This document shows, one piece after another, positions 1 through 10,879 of a stretch of 41,092 nucleotides of DNA (the first letter of the stretch is position 1; each line of letters opens with the position of its first letter). Location: contig JAYMTF010000289.1 in assembly GCA_036897485.1 (NCBI GenBank), positions 1 to 41,092 on the forward strand, read 5' to 3'. The stretch comes from Pelargonium nanum. Taxonomy: Eukaryota; Streptophyta; Magnoliopsida; Geraniales; Geraniaceae. The notes under the pieces were generated by a model. The model had not been told where the DNA came from, did no database searches, and was given only the letters and a program-made list of their open reading frames with translations. The position numbers and the translations under genes were made by a program.

Positions 1-1477
1 TATATATGTCTTTAGGCCGTTGCAAGATAGGATTTCGTCACCTTTCTGTATCAAAAAAAAAAAAACTAATCGAAATTCCAATGACTTCGAATCACATGAA
101 ACATAGCATGCACAAGATATTGTATCAGCCAACGCGATCATGCATTGGTAAGTTGTACAAGGGCACAACTATGTTCTAATTGACAGTATCCATACAATAA
201 AGACAATAAGAGTTGTAGAGGATGACCTCCACCCTCCAGGTTTGGAGTGACAAATTGCAGTGCTACCAATGACCAAATAATTGATAGATGTGAGAGACCT
301 CATTTCTCAAATCTCTCCATCTAGAAGAGTCTATTGTGACACCGGCGAAAAACTATCTACAACCACAACCCTAATTTGTTGAGTGAAGAATAGATTATAC
401 CTTTTACCCATCATAGGATCGTGATAAAACTCGCATGACCCCTTTCCACCAAGGCTAATTAGAGTTCCAATTTCACCCACAGATAATGAGAATACCTAAT
501 AGCATACAAAAGCAAATGAAAAACAACTGAAAACAGAACATTAATGTTTTGCACCAAACTAACCAATAAATCCCAGGATTTTTGCATAATGAAATTTACT
601 TCTACAATACACCCTAGCTTTTATGCATTTGCTAAATGCCACCAAACACATTAAGCTACACCCTAATCCAATTCCATTTAAAACAAAATTATAGGTCACC
701 TGCTTTCTGCTCCAATCATATGTACGAACACCCGCTCCAGGAGCAAACTGAAGCAGCACAAAACCTTCCCGGCTTAGCTTGTATGCTCCTGACTGCACAG
801 CACACCACAAACCATGAACACAATCAAGTCTATCCTATCATAAAAACAACTAAATCACCTCAAACAGAACCATGCCAATGAAACATACATCTAAACACAT
901 GAACTCTGGTGCTCTGGGCTCCACCGTAAGAGCTGCCTTCCCCTTGTATATGGAGTGTCCCACAAAAACCCGAGGAGGCAATCCTTCAAAACCACATGAT
1001 CAAAATTAAGTTAAACGCTCCTACAACACCAATTTGCCTCACTAAACCTACATTTAGTTTCTAAGAATATTCCGTAACCGGTTTCAGTTCATAGTAACAT
1101 CTAAACGCTACTACAGCACCAATTTTCCTCACTAAACCTACATTTAGTTTCTAAGAATATTGGTTTCTAAGAATATTCAGTAACCAGTTTCAGTTTATAG
1201 TAACATCTGTACACAAACTTATAAACATTGAAATACCTGAAGGAGAATCTGCAGGATAAAAAGTCGGGAGAGACGACTCGGAGGTTGGCCTCTGTGGCTG
1301 CTTGGAGTACTGGCATTTCAAGGAGAGCTCCGGCTTGGAAGTTGTTGTTGGAAAAAAGCGAGGGAGGCTGAGATTGAAAGCGGTGGTTCCAGGGAGGAGC
1401 TGCGAGTGAGTATGAGAAAGGCACAACCTAGGGTTTCGGGTGGGAATGGGAAGAGATGGAGAGAGTAGCTGCGCCAT
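1..1477 (-). CDS. WHY1: Whirly family ssDNA-binding protein, plastid-targeted (WHY1/3-type), 5' part
   Basis: Visible exons on the minus strand are 1477-1237, 983-889, 792-700 and 495-401, each bounded by GT/AG and all in one frame, about 174 residues. Residues 1-80 are Ser/Thr/Pro-rich and almost free of acidic residues at the start, as in a chloroplast transit peptide. Exon 2 begins the Whirly domain (PPRVFVGHSIYKGKAALT) with the family's KGKAAL DNA-binding motif at about 94-99. Exon 3 carries SGAYKLSREGFVLLQFAP and YDWSRKQ; exon 4 carries VFSLSVGEIGTLISLG and CEFYHDP. Whirlies form tetramers that bind single-stranded DNA in plastid nucleoids and the nucleus, and act in genome stability and defence transcription. 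The C-terminal exons (the VRKxL and GSGxFFNL blocks) are not convincingly present before position 1, so the gene probably continues past the left edge. WHY1 versus WHY3 cannot be settled; the HDPMMGKS stretch is slightly WHY2-like, but the transit peptide and the domain as a whole favour the plastid clade. Confidence 0.9.
1013..1208. repeat. Imperfect tandem duplication in Whirly intron 1
   Basis: About 90 bp starting near 1013 (aacgctcctacaacaccaat) is repeated from about 1102 (aacgctactacagcaccaat), each copy running through cattagtttctaagaatatt-like sequence to cagttt..atagtaacat. The second copy has an extra internal tttctaagaatattg duplication. The copies differ at only a few positions, so this is a fairly recent local duplication. 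No coding role is seen. Confidence 0.8.
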
Positions 1478-2370
1478 TTCTTCTCTTCTCTTCGGCTTGT
1501 GTTTCTTTCTGGTTATCTTTTCCCCTTGTCTGCTAGAAGGAGAAATGGGTAGAGGCAGGGGTTTAAGCTTTTAAATTTGAGATCAAACCGCTTGGGAAAA
1601 AGCATAATATATATGTTGATATTTTATATGGATAATGGTATATACCTAGGTTTTATGCACATAACTAAATAGCCTTGTACCATTTAAATCAATTTTATAG
1701 GTGACAAAGTGTCTTACTCTTACATTGGATTTGTAATCCATTATATACCTCAACAAGGCCAAGACCAGTGAAAAGTTCATTGTGAACAATGATTTCGTGT
1801 GTTTATTGATAGCTATGGTTGGGTTTATTGATGATATAAATTTATTATTGTAGGCATAGGTGTATTTGTGTATAGAAGGTTAGAGTTTATTGTTGATTTC
1901 ATTGATGTATTTGTGGATTTGTATTTGGTATGGGTCACACATTTCATGATTGGTTCAGGCGTAGAGTTACCGATTCAGTCCGGATTATAAACAAATCGAG
2001 TGTCGGATATGGATTTGGTATCCAAATCGAATTCGAATGTAGAGATTTTATATGTGGAGCTGGGGACGAGATTTGCATTCGGGCCTCTTGCTTTGGTCAC
2101 GATTATGTTTAATCAATTCGATAATTATTAATTTTCACCGCCAACAAGGAAAATGAACGAGAGACAAGAGACTACTTAAAGTCTAAAACGATGCAATTCT
2201 GTTCCTCACACGTCGTCGTTTAACTGAACCAATATAAAGCCAGAGCACTGGATTGTGAGGCATTGAATTGCAGAAAAGGGGCCAATTTCTCGGTAAACCG
2301 AACCCCAACCTACCTTGCTGCTCCCGCGTTCGAGGGCGTCCTCTGATTTCTCAATCAGACAAGCACAGCC
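1478..2370. other. Divergent intergenic region between Whirly and DUF1664 genes
   Basis: No coding exon is recognised here. The interval must contain both promoters, since Whirly is read leftward from 1477 and the DUF1664 gene rightward from 2371. A 60-codon open frame at 1930-2112 has no recognisable similarity. The pyrimidine-rich stretch just right of 1477 fits the Whirly 5' leader read on the minus strand. Confidence 0.6.
2233..2238 (+). promoter_or_regulatory. Candidate TATA box of the DUF1664 gene
   Basis: TATAAA, within ccaatataaagcc, lies 138 bp upstream of the ATG at 2371. A start of transcription near 2265 would give a leader of about 100 nt. This is inferred from the motif and spacing only. 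Confidence 0.45.
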
Positions 2371-2711
2371 ATGGCGATGCAAACCGGAGTAGGTCTCTCA
2401 AAGGTCCTGATCCTTGCCGGAGCAGGTAAATTCTTGCCTTTTGTGGTCGATTTCATCGAACATGTACTTCTATCAACGCGCGCGCGCGTGTATCTTTGCG
2501 ACGAGCTTCCAAAATCATAGTCCGTGCTCTGTTTCAGGATATACTAGCACGATCCTGCTGAAGAACGGCAAATTGTCGGATGTTTTGGCCGAGATCCAGG
2601 TGCTAATTTTATGCTATTATTTTCAAAACCTTTAAATTTAGGATGCTTAATCTTGTTTTTGTTCTTTTTTTTTCCTTCCTTTATGATTGTTAATTTTGTA
2701 TTTTGAGGCGG

Positions 2712-2757
<46 letters not shown>

Positions 2758-5700
2758 TCCAATTTTATATGCTTGTTCATCATTGTTTTACAAACACATC
2801 TCATATTATGCATTGTTAGGGTTTTCAATAATAGAAGGTGATGCATCAATTCAGTCTCATTTGAATCTATATTTTGAATATTTAGATAATTTTAGTTACA
2901 AATGACAAATGAATAGACTATTATGGGATGACATCAACTGTTTGTGTTTTCTTGTTGTGGTAGGCATTGATAAGTGCAAACCGTGAACAGAATGGCGATG
3001 CAGCTCTTACTGCCCAGGTAATGACACTGAAGATACACTGCCAACCTTTGGTGTGAATCTATACAAGTTGAGATACACTATATGTTTTGTTGTTTTGAAG
3101 TTCTGATTGATTTTCATACAGCTTCGGAGGTTAGCAAGTGAAGTTCAAAGGCTAGGCTCAGCTCAGAGGATTACTGTTCTGAATGGAAATGACTCTTCAG
3201 GTATTTTCATGTTTTTTTTCAGCTAGTTCTTCAAAAAAGAAAAAGAAAAAGAAAAAAAAGATAGTAATATAAACAAATTCCTTTGGGCTCTGTATGTCTG
3301 AAGGTAAATAACTTTCGTAGCAGAATATATTTTCCAATAAAATGGTTGGTATACTGAAGTTTCGTTTCCTTCGAAGGTATTTTTGGTTAGTTCATTTACA
3401 TGATAAACAAAAAAATGGAAAGTTAAGAAAATAACTGTTGAAGATATGTCCTTGAAACAACAGAAGCTTTGGTACTGTTTTGGGTGTGGCATCTTCTGGT
3501 TGATAGAGTACCACACTTTATTTCTTTATTAATTATTAAAATAAGTAACTATATTTAATAAGCTTTGGTTGAAGCTATAATTCAGATATGCCAACTAAAC
3601 GACCAGTTCAGCATAACAACTTTATTTTTAAGCACCTATTTGGCCCCAATAAGCTGATCTGTGAACATCTTTAACTTCTAGCCTCTAGGTGACTCATGGT
3701 ATGTAGGATTGGAATGGAATGAGTATTTTCGAATTTCAGTTGGAAAGATCATTCCAGCCGGTATGCTTGGTACAAAGCCAATATCCAATTCTAGAATGAG
3801 TACTCCACTCCATTCCAGCATATCCAATATAGCCTCATTTCCTTCTACTCTTTCTTGGTAAGATTAGGCATCATGACCCACCGTGGATCCGTGTCGCTCT
3901 TATCCCTTAAACTAAGAAAAGCTAATTATTTTTGTTTGTTTATGCGAATAAAGCATTTCAAATATCCTTGTGCTTGTCTTAAACTTTTTCTTTTTTTAGG
4001 TAACTTAAGTGCTCTTGTAGTACCGGCAGCTACCGTAGGGGCATTGGGATATGGTTACATGTGGTGGAAGGTATCTAATTGAACATAGCTTTGTAACTAG
4101 ACTCCTTCAAATGATCTTCTTTCTACTTCTGCATTTAAGAAAAATAGTTGTTTTCCAATTCTCCTTCCTTTTATCTTGTTTTCTTTGAATTTTGATATCG
4201 ATTTTACTTGCTTTGAGGAAACTAATTTGTCAACTTTCTTTGATGCTAGGGCATTTCATTCTCAGATCTTATGTACGTGACAAAGCGTAATATGGCAACT
4301 GCAGTGACAAATTTGACAAAACATCTGGACCATGTATCGGATGCTCTTGCTGTAAGTTTTTGCTTTACAGCTTACATCTACTATAAGGCAAACTTTAGAA
4401 TGATATGGTAATAGAAGTACTTGGAACAATGAATGTAGATAAAGCATTGTTGTGGTATTTCTGATATCAAGTTGATTGGTTCTTTTATAAGGCTAAATTG
4501 CTATTTACAGTATGAAGCCTTTGAAAGCACAGAGAGCTCTTAAATCTGCCAGTGTAAACCCACTGAATGCTTGTTGGTGTGGCATGCATGTATATATGTT
4601 TGCACAAATTTTGTGTTGCATATCATTATTAGCTTGAACAATATGTTGAGTCCTTATTTTGTTGTTGACTTCATTCATCATTTGCTAATCCATTAATGTT
4701 ATTATCTCATTGCACGTGGCTGGTTTGTGATGTTCATGCATGCGTCTACTTTCTGATTTTTGTTAAAATTCGGCTAGATAAATAAGTTAAGAGCTTTTTA
4801 GGAAGGACAAAGGTCTGGTGACTTTTGGCGTGCCATTGGTGCATAATTGTTCTAGCAACATCACCCTTGTTACTTGTCATTTATGCTCAAACATTAACTT
4901 AGAATAGAAAGGCAAACTTGGAATATATTTCCTCCCGTAGTGACTAGTGTCTGTTAAGTTGCAGCTTCAATTTCATTTCTAAAATTTCAATTTAACTTGT
5001 TGCATTTTCTTAACTCCAATATAAAATTGTTTGACTTTTACTCGTGTTTACTTTTTTCCAGGCAACAAAGAAACATTTGACACAGCGAATCCAGTGCTTA
5101 AGTGATAAAATGGACAAGCAAGAGGAAGTGTCAAAGTTAATTCAACAAGATGTAAGATGAATTCATTGCTTTGATTGAATTGTTTTATTCTTTTTGTGTA
5201 TGGTATCATTTTGTCTCTTAAGCTTATGCTGCCCTTGTCCAATTGGCTGCATACGGAAAAGTAAATTGGTTTGCAAGATCTTTTAGAATTATATATGTGA
5301 GTCTCTGGGACATGGTGACTCTATTAGCGTCTGAATTTTGCATAGAGCTGAGGAAACTTGCACTAGTTGAGATTTTGGTAAATGTGTAGGCATGGCAGAA
5401 GGTCAGATACAATCTGAGTTTAAATAGAAATCGCAGCAATAATCATTGCTTGGAGTTGAATATGCTCCAGTATTTTATACAATGCTGGATGTATAATTTA
5501 TATACAAGCATAAAACATGTGCAATTGCGCATAATATGACTTCGATTTCTTTATTGTTTGACTATGGTGTTTACGACTTTTGAAACAGGTTTCTGCTGCT
5601 TGTGGAGCAATTCAAGATGTTGGCTTTGATTTGCAACATTTGCAGGCGATGGTTTCTAATTTGGTCAGTATGGTGGTGGTGATTGGATCAACACTACCAT

Positions 5701-8700
5701 CCTTTCTCGTATTCGATTTTCATGTTTTTGGAAAGTACTAAATATATTTGAAGTTTGGTTTGTTTAAAGGAAAACATCTTCGTGCATAAATATTTTTTGT
5801 AGGTGAAGTGTTTGACAAATAGTTTTTTTTCCCTCTCTGGTAAAATAGTTGGAGGGAACTTACTCTTTTAAGGTAGTTTTAAATTGTGAACAAAACCCCC
5901 TTTGACCAGATCAATTTTCCTTAACAGACCAAGCACCATATAATTCAGGAAACGTATGCAGAAAATTGTTTTCCTAAAGCATGCTGAGCTCTACTGGCAA
6001 CCTCAGTTTTTATCTAGATACTTTCTGGGACTGGGTAATGATCAATGATCATTGCCCAATGTATTCGTACCAGACACTGTTTTATGTTTTACCATAAAGG
6101 AACAATACAACAATACTGAAGGGGGGCCTTAACTGATTATTTCGTGTCTATTTTGTTATCTTTTTATTTGCAGGATGGAAAGATAGGTTCGCTGGAATAT
6201 AAGCAGGTTAAACTTCTTATTCTTCTTATTTGGCTTTCAAAATTACATGTCCGGTGTTCTTTCATGATACTATAGTGCACGAGCATGACAAAAAGTAAGG
6301 ACTTGAAGCCCTTAGAAGAGTAGGAAAGAAGAGTGAAAAGTAGGAAAAAATGTGTATTGAACATAAACAATCAGTACCAGCTGCTACTGGGCCAAGTCAG
6401 TTTTTCCTATGAGAATATTTATTACGCAGACATATGAACAGTTGAAAAATTACACCGCTAAACTTTCAATGTTTCAATCTGCAATCGGGAACTTATTAAT
6501 AGAATATGGAGTAGAAAGAGAAGAAAGAAACATTATGCACAAAATTGAAAATAATATAAAATCTTTAGCACTATTGCAGTTTGACCTGTCAAAATACGCT
6601 GTACATAATTACACTTGTGCATTCTAACATTTCGAGAACAATGTTTAAGGTTGGCAGTAAAATATTCCTCATATAACAGTATATATCTACCAACAGTTAA
6701 GTAAATGGTTGAGATTGAAAGAGGAAGAATGAGAAGATGAGTTACAAGATAAAAAAATAGAGAAAATAGTAATCACAGGACTGTATAATTCGTCAGAAAA
6801 GGGCACACTAGAGACTTTTTCCTGTATAACGGGATTGTCTGGAGACATTTATGTTGTGAACGCACCTGATTACTTTAGTTAACAGTATATATTTACCAAT
6901 AGTTAAGTAAATGGTTGAGAATGAAAAGATGAGTTACAAGATAAAAAATAGAGAAAATAGAAATCATAGGACTGTATAATTGGTCAGAAAAGGGCACACT
7001 AGTGACTTTTTTCCTGTATAACGGGATTGTCTGGAGACATTTATGTTGTGAACACACCTGATTACATTAGTTTGGAGTAAAATATATTTCTGATCCATTA
7101 TGTGTTTGATATGTTTTGACATAATTGTCTGGTGGCAGGAAGTTGCCGTTGCCGGTGTGACATACCTGGTCCAATTTGTTAATGGAAAAAAAATAGACAT
7201 GCCTAAACATCTTCAGGTTAGAACTAGTTGTTTCATGGATTAGTAGTTTGTTTTTATCAACAATGGTACTACTATTACTATTGATGCCATCCTCCACTCC
7301 ATGCTACTCATTTATTGTTAACCTATTGCATGTCTGATCGGTTGGAAAATCATAGGACTTTAGATTCTGGCATCTTTTTCAAATCACATGTAAATATAAC
7401 TGTTAATTTAATATATTTCTATAGGAGCAGCTCTCCATCAAGCCTCGTCTGCCAGAACTAGTCTTAGCACAGGTAATTTTTCAAGATTGAAAGATTAAAT
7501 TTTATGTAGTGTTGGATAATAAATGTGGTGGGAGTGGGAATCATTCCCGTTCCTATTCCCATTCCTTCTACCATTCTCATTCCTATACAATATTATTCGG
7601 TTCAATTGGAGTGTGGTAATGAGAATCATTTCCATTCCTATCTTTGTTGTTTGGTTTACAAAATTATAACAGTTAGAAGTTTTTCAAATTATTCTTACAG
7701 TCATACTTATTCTAATATTTAAAAATTATGCAAAAAATGTGGCATTGGCCTGTAAGATTGAGGAAAATTGCTGGAAAAATAAAAAATAAAAAATTGGTTT
7801 AATAATGTTAAGATTTACCTGTAAATGTGCATTTTTTTTCTTTAAAAAATTGAATCCATAAACGTGTTCCTCGGAACTTTATATGAATTGATTAAAATCC
7901 TTCTAGTCAAACAACTTGATAACAAAGTTATGAATTTCTATAATTTCCCCCGATTTTTTGGATATGGTATGCATTTTTTTTTTTCCTTCTAAAAATTGAA
8001 CTAATCATGTGCATCTGAAAAAGTTAACATAAAATGAAAAAGAATCACCCCAACAGACATTCCAGAACAAAGTTAACAAAAGTCTTAATCTAAACACTAC
8101 TTTATTTTTTATTTGGCGCTCCTTACCTGACTAACTAATGTAAGTGCATGACTTTAGTTATCTACCAATTGGTTGGTTGAACCATTATTTAGTTTATATG
8201 GTTCAAGTTCTGTTTGAGGGGCGTCAAATCAATCCAAGTCTAATACCCTGTACAGTAGTACTTTTATTGGTTATTCTCCTGTGCTTTTGTTGGGGTACTG
8301 TTAATGCCATAAATGGGAATCTTGAATCTGCAATACTTGATCATACATCTTTTGCGGTCTTATGGTGAGAAGGCTGTAGAGGATTTTAGTTGATAAATGC
8401 AACGTGTCTGATGCACCTTTATTTGCCTGCAGGGTCTGAAGGGCATTACAGATGGGATATCATCAATTCTTGAAAGGTCAACCTCAGAAGCTAATGTTCC
8501 AGATGGTCCTGGGAATTTAGAAGAGAAGAGAACAATGTTATTTAGGTCTCTCTCTCTCTCTCTCACTCTCTCATGTGCTTTAAATGGATATTTCATATTT
8601 CCAAATCAATATATTGGGTTCTGCATGTGTCCTTGTTTCTCAAGGGAGTGTGGTTGCAGTTAGTCATGTAAATTCATTTTGTAATATTTTGGTGCATCGC

Positions 8701-8749
8701 TTATTTTCAACATGTTACTTTTTGCAGGGCCGCTTCAGCCAAGTGTTGA
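2371..8749 (+). CDS. DUF1664 family protein, single membrane segment plus coiled coil
   Basis: Thirteen exons join in frame to 293 residues: 2371-2425, 2538-2599, 2964-3017, 3122-3200, 4000-4070, 4250-4351, 5062-5151, 5589-5663, 6174-6206, 7139-7216, 7425-7472, 8433-8545, 8728-8749. The protein starts MAMQTGVGLSKVLILAGAG with a hydrophobic N-terminus. A second hydrophobic stretch, ALVVPAATVGALGYGYMWWK at about 88-107, is a likely membrane segment. It is followed by the diagnostic block GISFSDLMYVTKRNMATAV and a long amphipathic helix region (KHLDHVSDALAATKKHLTQR, then SDKMDKQEEVSKLIQQD) that looks coiled-coil. The C-terminus is polar and ends RAASAKC. This order matches the plant DUF1664 family, which is about 300 aa long and to my knowledge has no assigned biochemical function. 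An AATAAA at 8958-8963 is a possible poly(A) signal. The large introns carry several repeats. No frameshift or stop is seen in the joined frame. Confidence 0.9.
2714..2746. repeat. (AT)n microsatellite
   Basis: An uninterrupted run of TA dinucleotides (about 16 units) in intron 2 of the DUF1664 gene. Candidate polymorphic marker; no function inferred. Confidence 0.9.
6675..7072. repeat. About 200-bp tandem duplication in DUF1664 intron 9
   Basis: Unit 1 (about 6675-6880) and unit 2 (about 6881-7072) both start aacagtatatat, share gttaagtaaatggttgaga, agatgagttacaagataaaa, actgtataatt, agaaaagggcacacta, and tataacgggattgtctgg, and end near acctgattac. Unit 2 lacks a short gaagaatga-type stretch. 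They abut without spacer just upstream of exon 10. High identity suggests a recent unequal duplication. Confidence 0.85.
7505..8103. mobile_element. Possible MITE-like insertion in DUF1664 intron 11
   Basis: The left edge gtagtgttggataata near 7507 is an imperfect inverted match of the right edge ttaatctaaacactac ending near 8100. The interior begins with dense cattcc/gaatgg alternations (gggaatcattcccgttccta), which are typical of some plant non-autonomous DNA elements. Target-site duplication is not clear, and boundaries and superfamily are uncertain. Confidence 0.35.
8547..8572. repeat. (TC)n microsatellite at the exon 12 donor
   Basis: A run of TC dinucleotides starts directly after the donor of DUF1664 exon 12 (exon ends 8545, intron starts gtctctctct). 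Length change here would sit within the first bases of the intron. Confidence 0.85.
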
Positions 8750-9045
8750 TTCGCTGCACGACTGTCAATTCCCTACATTGATGGCATATCTTCGTCCCAT
8801 TTCTGTTGTAGTTTGTTAAATACTTGTTCTCCGCAGCAATTACTGCTATAGATTCGTGACCTTTCATGTATTATGAAAGTGTTGTTAACTAGACAATGTG
8901 CTGCTTCTTCAGCCTAACAATTAATATTTGTATATGCCCTTCATCACGATTCATGTGAATAAATTGATGTATTAGTGGCTTTTACTTTTGTTTTTAAAGT
9001 ACTAGTGTGTGGTTAATTACTTTTGCTTCAATATCTTGCATTTGA

Positions 9046-9161
9046 CACAAAAGGTCGGCTCGTCTGATCTTTCCATGATCGTGATCCAAAATGTACCATT
9101 CGGACTCGCATAGAAAGCTACCACAATCTCTGCACAATCGAAAATACACGGGAGCAGCCAT
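9046..9161 (-). pseudogene. Truncated N-terminus of a kelch-type gene (copy 1)
   Basis: Read leftward from an ATG at 9161, the frame gives MAAPVYFRLCRDCG, then SEWYILDHDHGKIRRAD, a clear paralogue of copy 2 (MAATVYFRLSESGG, then SEWYILDHEKEEIRRGD) at 10204. Similarity stops near 9046, so only about 38 codons remain. The upstream flank is also duplicated (catctatttata) and includes a TATA-like TATAAATAG on the minus strand. It is a broken duplicate of a host gene; no complete kelch repeat survives in this copy. Confidence 0.7.
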
Positions 9162-9207
9162 GGCTCTCTTCCTCTTCGCTTCTCTTTTGTTTTCATCTAT
9201 TTATATA

Positions 9208-9469
9208 CTCCCTCTGTTCCAAAATGAGTGTCATGTTACCATTTTTTGCAAAAGTTAAGAATTACCAGATAATTTAGTGTGTTTCTAATATTACCCTCAC
9301 TTTCCATCCTACACCCCATGTGCAGTTCAGGTTAAGTTTTTCTTTAGTGCATAATTGATAAGGTTAATATGGGAAAAACAATAATATAATAACCTAAAAA
9401 TAGAAACAAGACACTCATTTTGGGACAAAAAATTTAGACAAACAGAACACTCATATTGGACGGAGGGAG
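9208..9469. mobile_element. Stowaway-type MITE 1 (262 bp)
   Basis: The left terminus CTCCCTCTGTTCCAAAATGA is the inverted match of the right terminus TTGGACGGAGGGAG, and further inside cactcattttgggaca mirrors the left end. TA dinucleotides flank both ends (9206-9207 and 9470-9471), as expected of Tc1/mariner-derived Stowaway elements. No coding capacity. It lies just upstream of the TATA-like box of kelch copy 1; the paralogous flank near 10247-10263 reads tttatatctctttgc without the element. Confidence 0.93.
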
Positions 9470-9540
9470 TATCTCTTTGCTTTTGGGAGCGTCTTCAACT
9501 TTTTGTAGCTCACTACCAATAATAACCCGCACGTGACAAT

Positions 9541-9594
9541 TATGAGAGAACAAATAAAAGGGAGAGGATTGAGAGAACAAATAAAAGGGAGAGG
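9541..9594. repeat. 27-bp tandem duplication
   Basis: The unit gagagaacaaataaaaggga plus gaggatt occurs twice in direct succession. The flanks are also similar (gtgacaattatga before, gtgacgattatga after), suggesting a nested duplication in the 3' part of the kelch remnant. Confidence 0.85.
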
Positions 9595-9599
9595 ATTGG

Positions 9600-10246
9600 G
9601 GCATGTGACGATTATGAGCCGGCTAGGTTTCCAGAGTGAAAAGGAGAGAGTAAACAAAATTTTATCATGCACTTCTGTTTTCGGTGAGCTCAGAAAAAAC
9701 CGGTTATTGCTTGGATCTGAGACAACAGGAGGCCACTGATGAAAACTTTCCTCCTCGCCGTCTTCGGTGAGCTCGAACGGCAGTGGTCGCGGAACTTTCG
9801 CGTGGCTCCACTCCTTGGTTTTTGTATCCAAAACGTCGGCCCAAATAATATCTTCCATGTTTCGATTTATGCGAAGATTGAAGAGGTAGATCGTGCCGTC
9901 GAGAGCGGCACAGACGGGATGGAGGCATGGATAGGGATTTCGGGCTCCATTGCGGTTGGGGATGGCGAGTGTCGATGTGTGAGAAGCGATCGCAGATGAA
10001 TCCTTCTTTTCTTTCGCTGCTGAAGAAGTAGATCTCGGAGCCGACGGCCAGAGGGGCGGAGCCGGGACGGGAGGAGGGTGGCCACGAATTCATCAAGAGA
10101 TCGCCTCGTCTGATCTCTTCCTTCTCGTGATCCAAAATGTACCATTCGGACTCGTTACGTTTGCCACCACTTTCAGACAATCGAAAATACACCGTAGCAG
10201 CCATAGCTCTCTTCTTCCTGATTCTACATTTCTCCTTCCTATTCAT
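9600..10246 (-). pseudogene. Kelch-type protein remnant with one apparent frameshift (copy 2)
   Basis: From the ATG at 10204 (an in-frame upstream ATG lies at 10246) the frame gives MAATVYFRLSESGG, SEWYILDHEKEEIRRGDLL and APLAVGSEIYFFSS. Near 10010-10020, in an A-rich stretch (gaaagaaaagaagg), similarity moves to a second frame, which continues HPVCAALDGTIYLFN, then MEDIIWADVLDTKTKEWSH and WPPVVSDPSNNRFFLSS. The alternation of a Gly/Ile/Tyr strand with DTKTKEW is typical of kelch beta-propeller blades in plant kelch proteins; no F-box is seen. With only about two blades, a frame change and a repeat-disrupted 3' end, it is most likely a decayed gene. Alternatives are a sequencing error at the A-rich site or an unseen intron. 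Confidence 0.65.
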
Positions 10247-10255
10247 CTATTTATA
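10247..10255 (-). promoter_or_regulatory. TATA-like box of kelch copy 2
   Basis: On the minus strand the sequence reads gagaTATAAATAGatg, about 45 bp upstream of the ATG at 10204. The equivalent site of copy 1 (TATAAATAG near 9198-9206) adjoins the MITE. Motif-based call only. Confidence 0.4.
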
Positions 10256-10263
10256 TCTCTTTG

Positions 10264-10879
10264 CATGTTAAATTGATTTTTAATATTTTTTAACTTATGA
10301 TTAAAAAATATGACAATAACCAAATCACTTGGGCTAAGCGATTTAAGCTCTTCGGATATTTTTAAAGGTCTCAGATTTTCTTCCTGCATGCTGTATGTGG
10401 TGAGTTATTTGGGTTTAGAGAAGAGTTATCCTGTTGTGTAGTAATGACATCTCATTAATCGCCTCATTGATGTGGCTCAGGCTAAAAAAAAATTATTATG
10501 CTTAGATTACTTATTTTCATAAACATATATATAAGATACAATACAATGTGTGTAATCAACAGCACACATGAACTTAAAGGACGTGTATTTGGCATATGCG
10601 AGATAGCCATGAAAGAGTCGTTTCTCAATACAAATGCATAATATATTGATATTGCTTACCATAAATAGTAAATAGAGTAGTTACCATATTGGTACATATC
10701 TTTCTTCGCCTGCCCGAATGTAGCCTTGAAGTGTACAACAGCATGTTACAGTTTCTTCATGGCCACGTTACCAACTCAAATTAGTATTCTACTTTTTTTT
10801 TTCTTTTCTGAAGACATTTTGTAATCAGTTTACAGTTACACACACTTCAAATTCAGGTGGTGCAGTTTGATCGTATATA
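10264..10879. other. Non-coding interval: AMY3 3' UTR side and kelch upstream flank
   Basis: No coding exon seen. The right part should hold the 3' UTR of AMY3, whose stop codon is at 10882-10880 on the minus strand. The left part is upstream flank of the kelch remnant. AT-rich with no recognisable repeat. Confidence 0.5.

Noticed and set aside
205-262. Weak match to a Whirly C-terminal exon (VTPNLEGGGHPLQL on the minus strand)
   Set aside because: The residues around it do not continue the family pattern and the splice context does not fit the phase of exon 4.
1930-2112. 60-codon open frame MGHTFHDWFRRR
   Set aside because: Short, lies in the divergent promoter region, and resembles no family I know.
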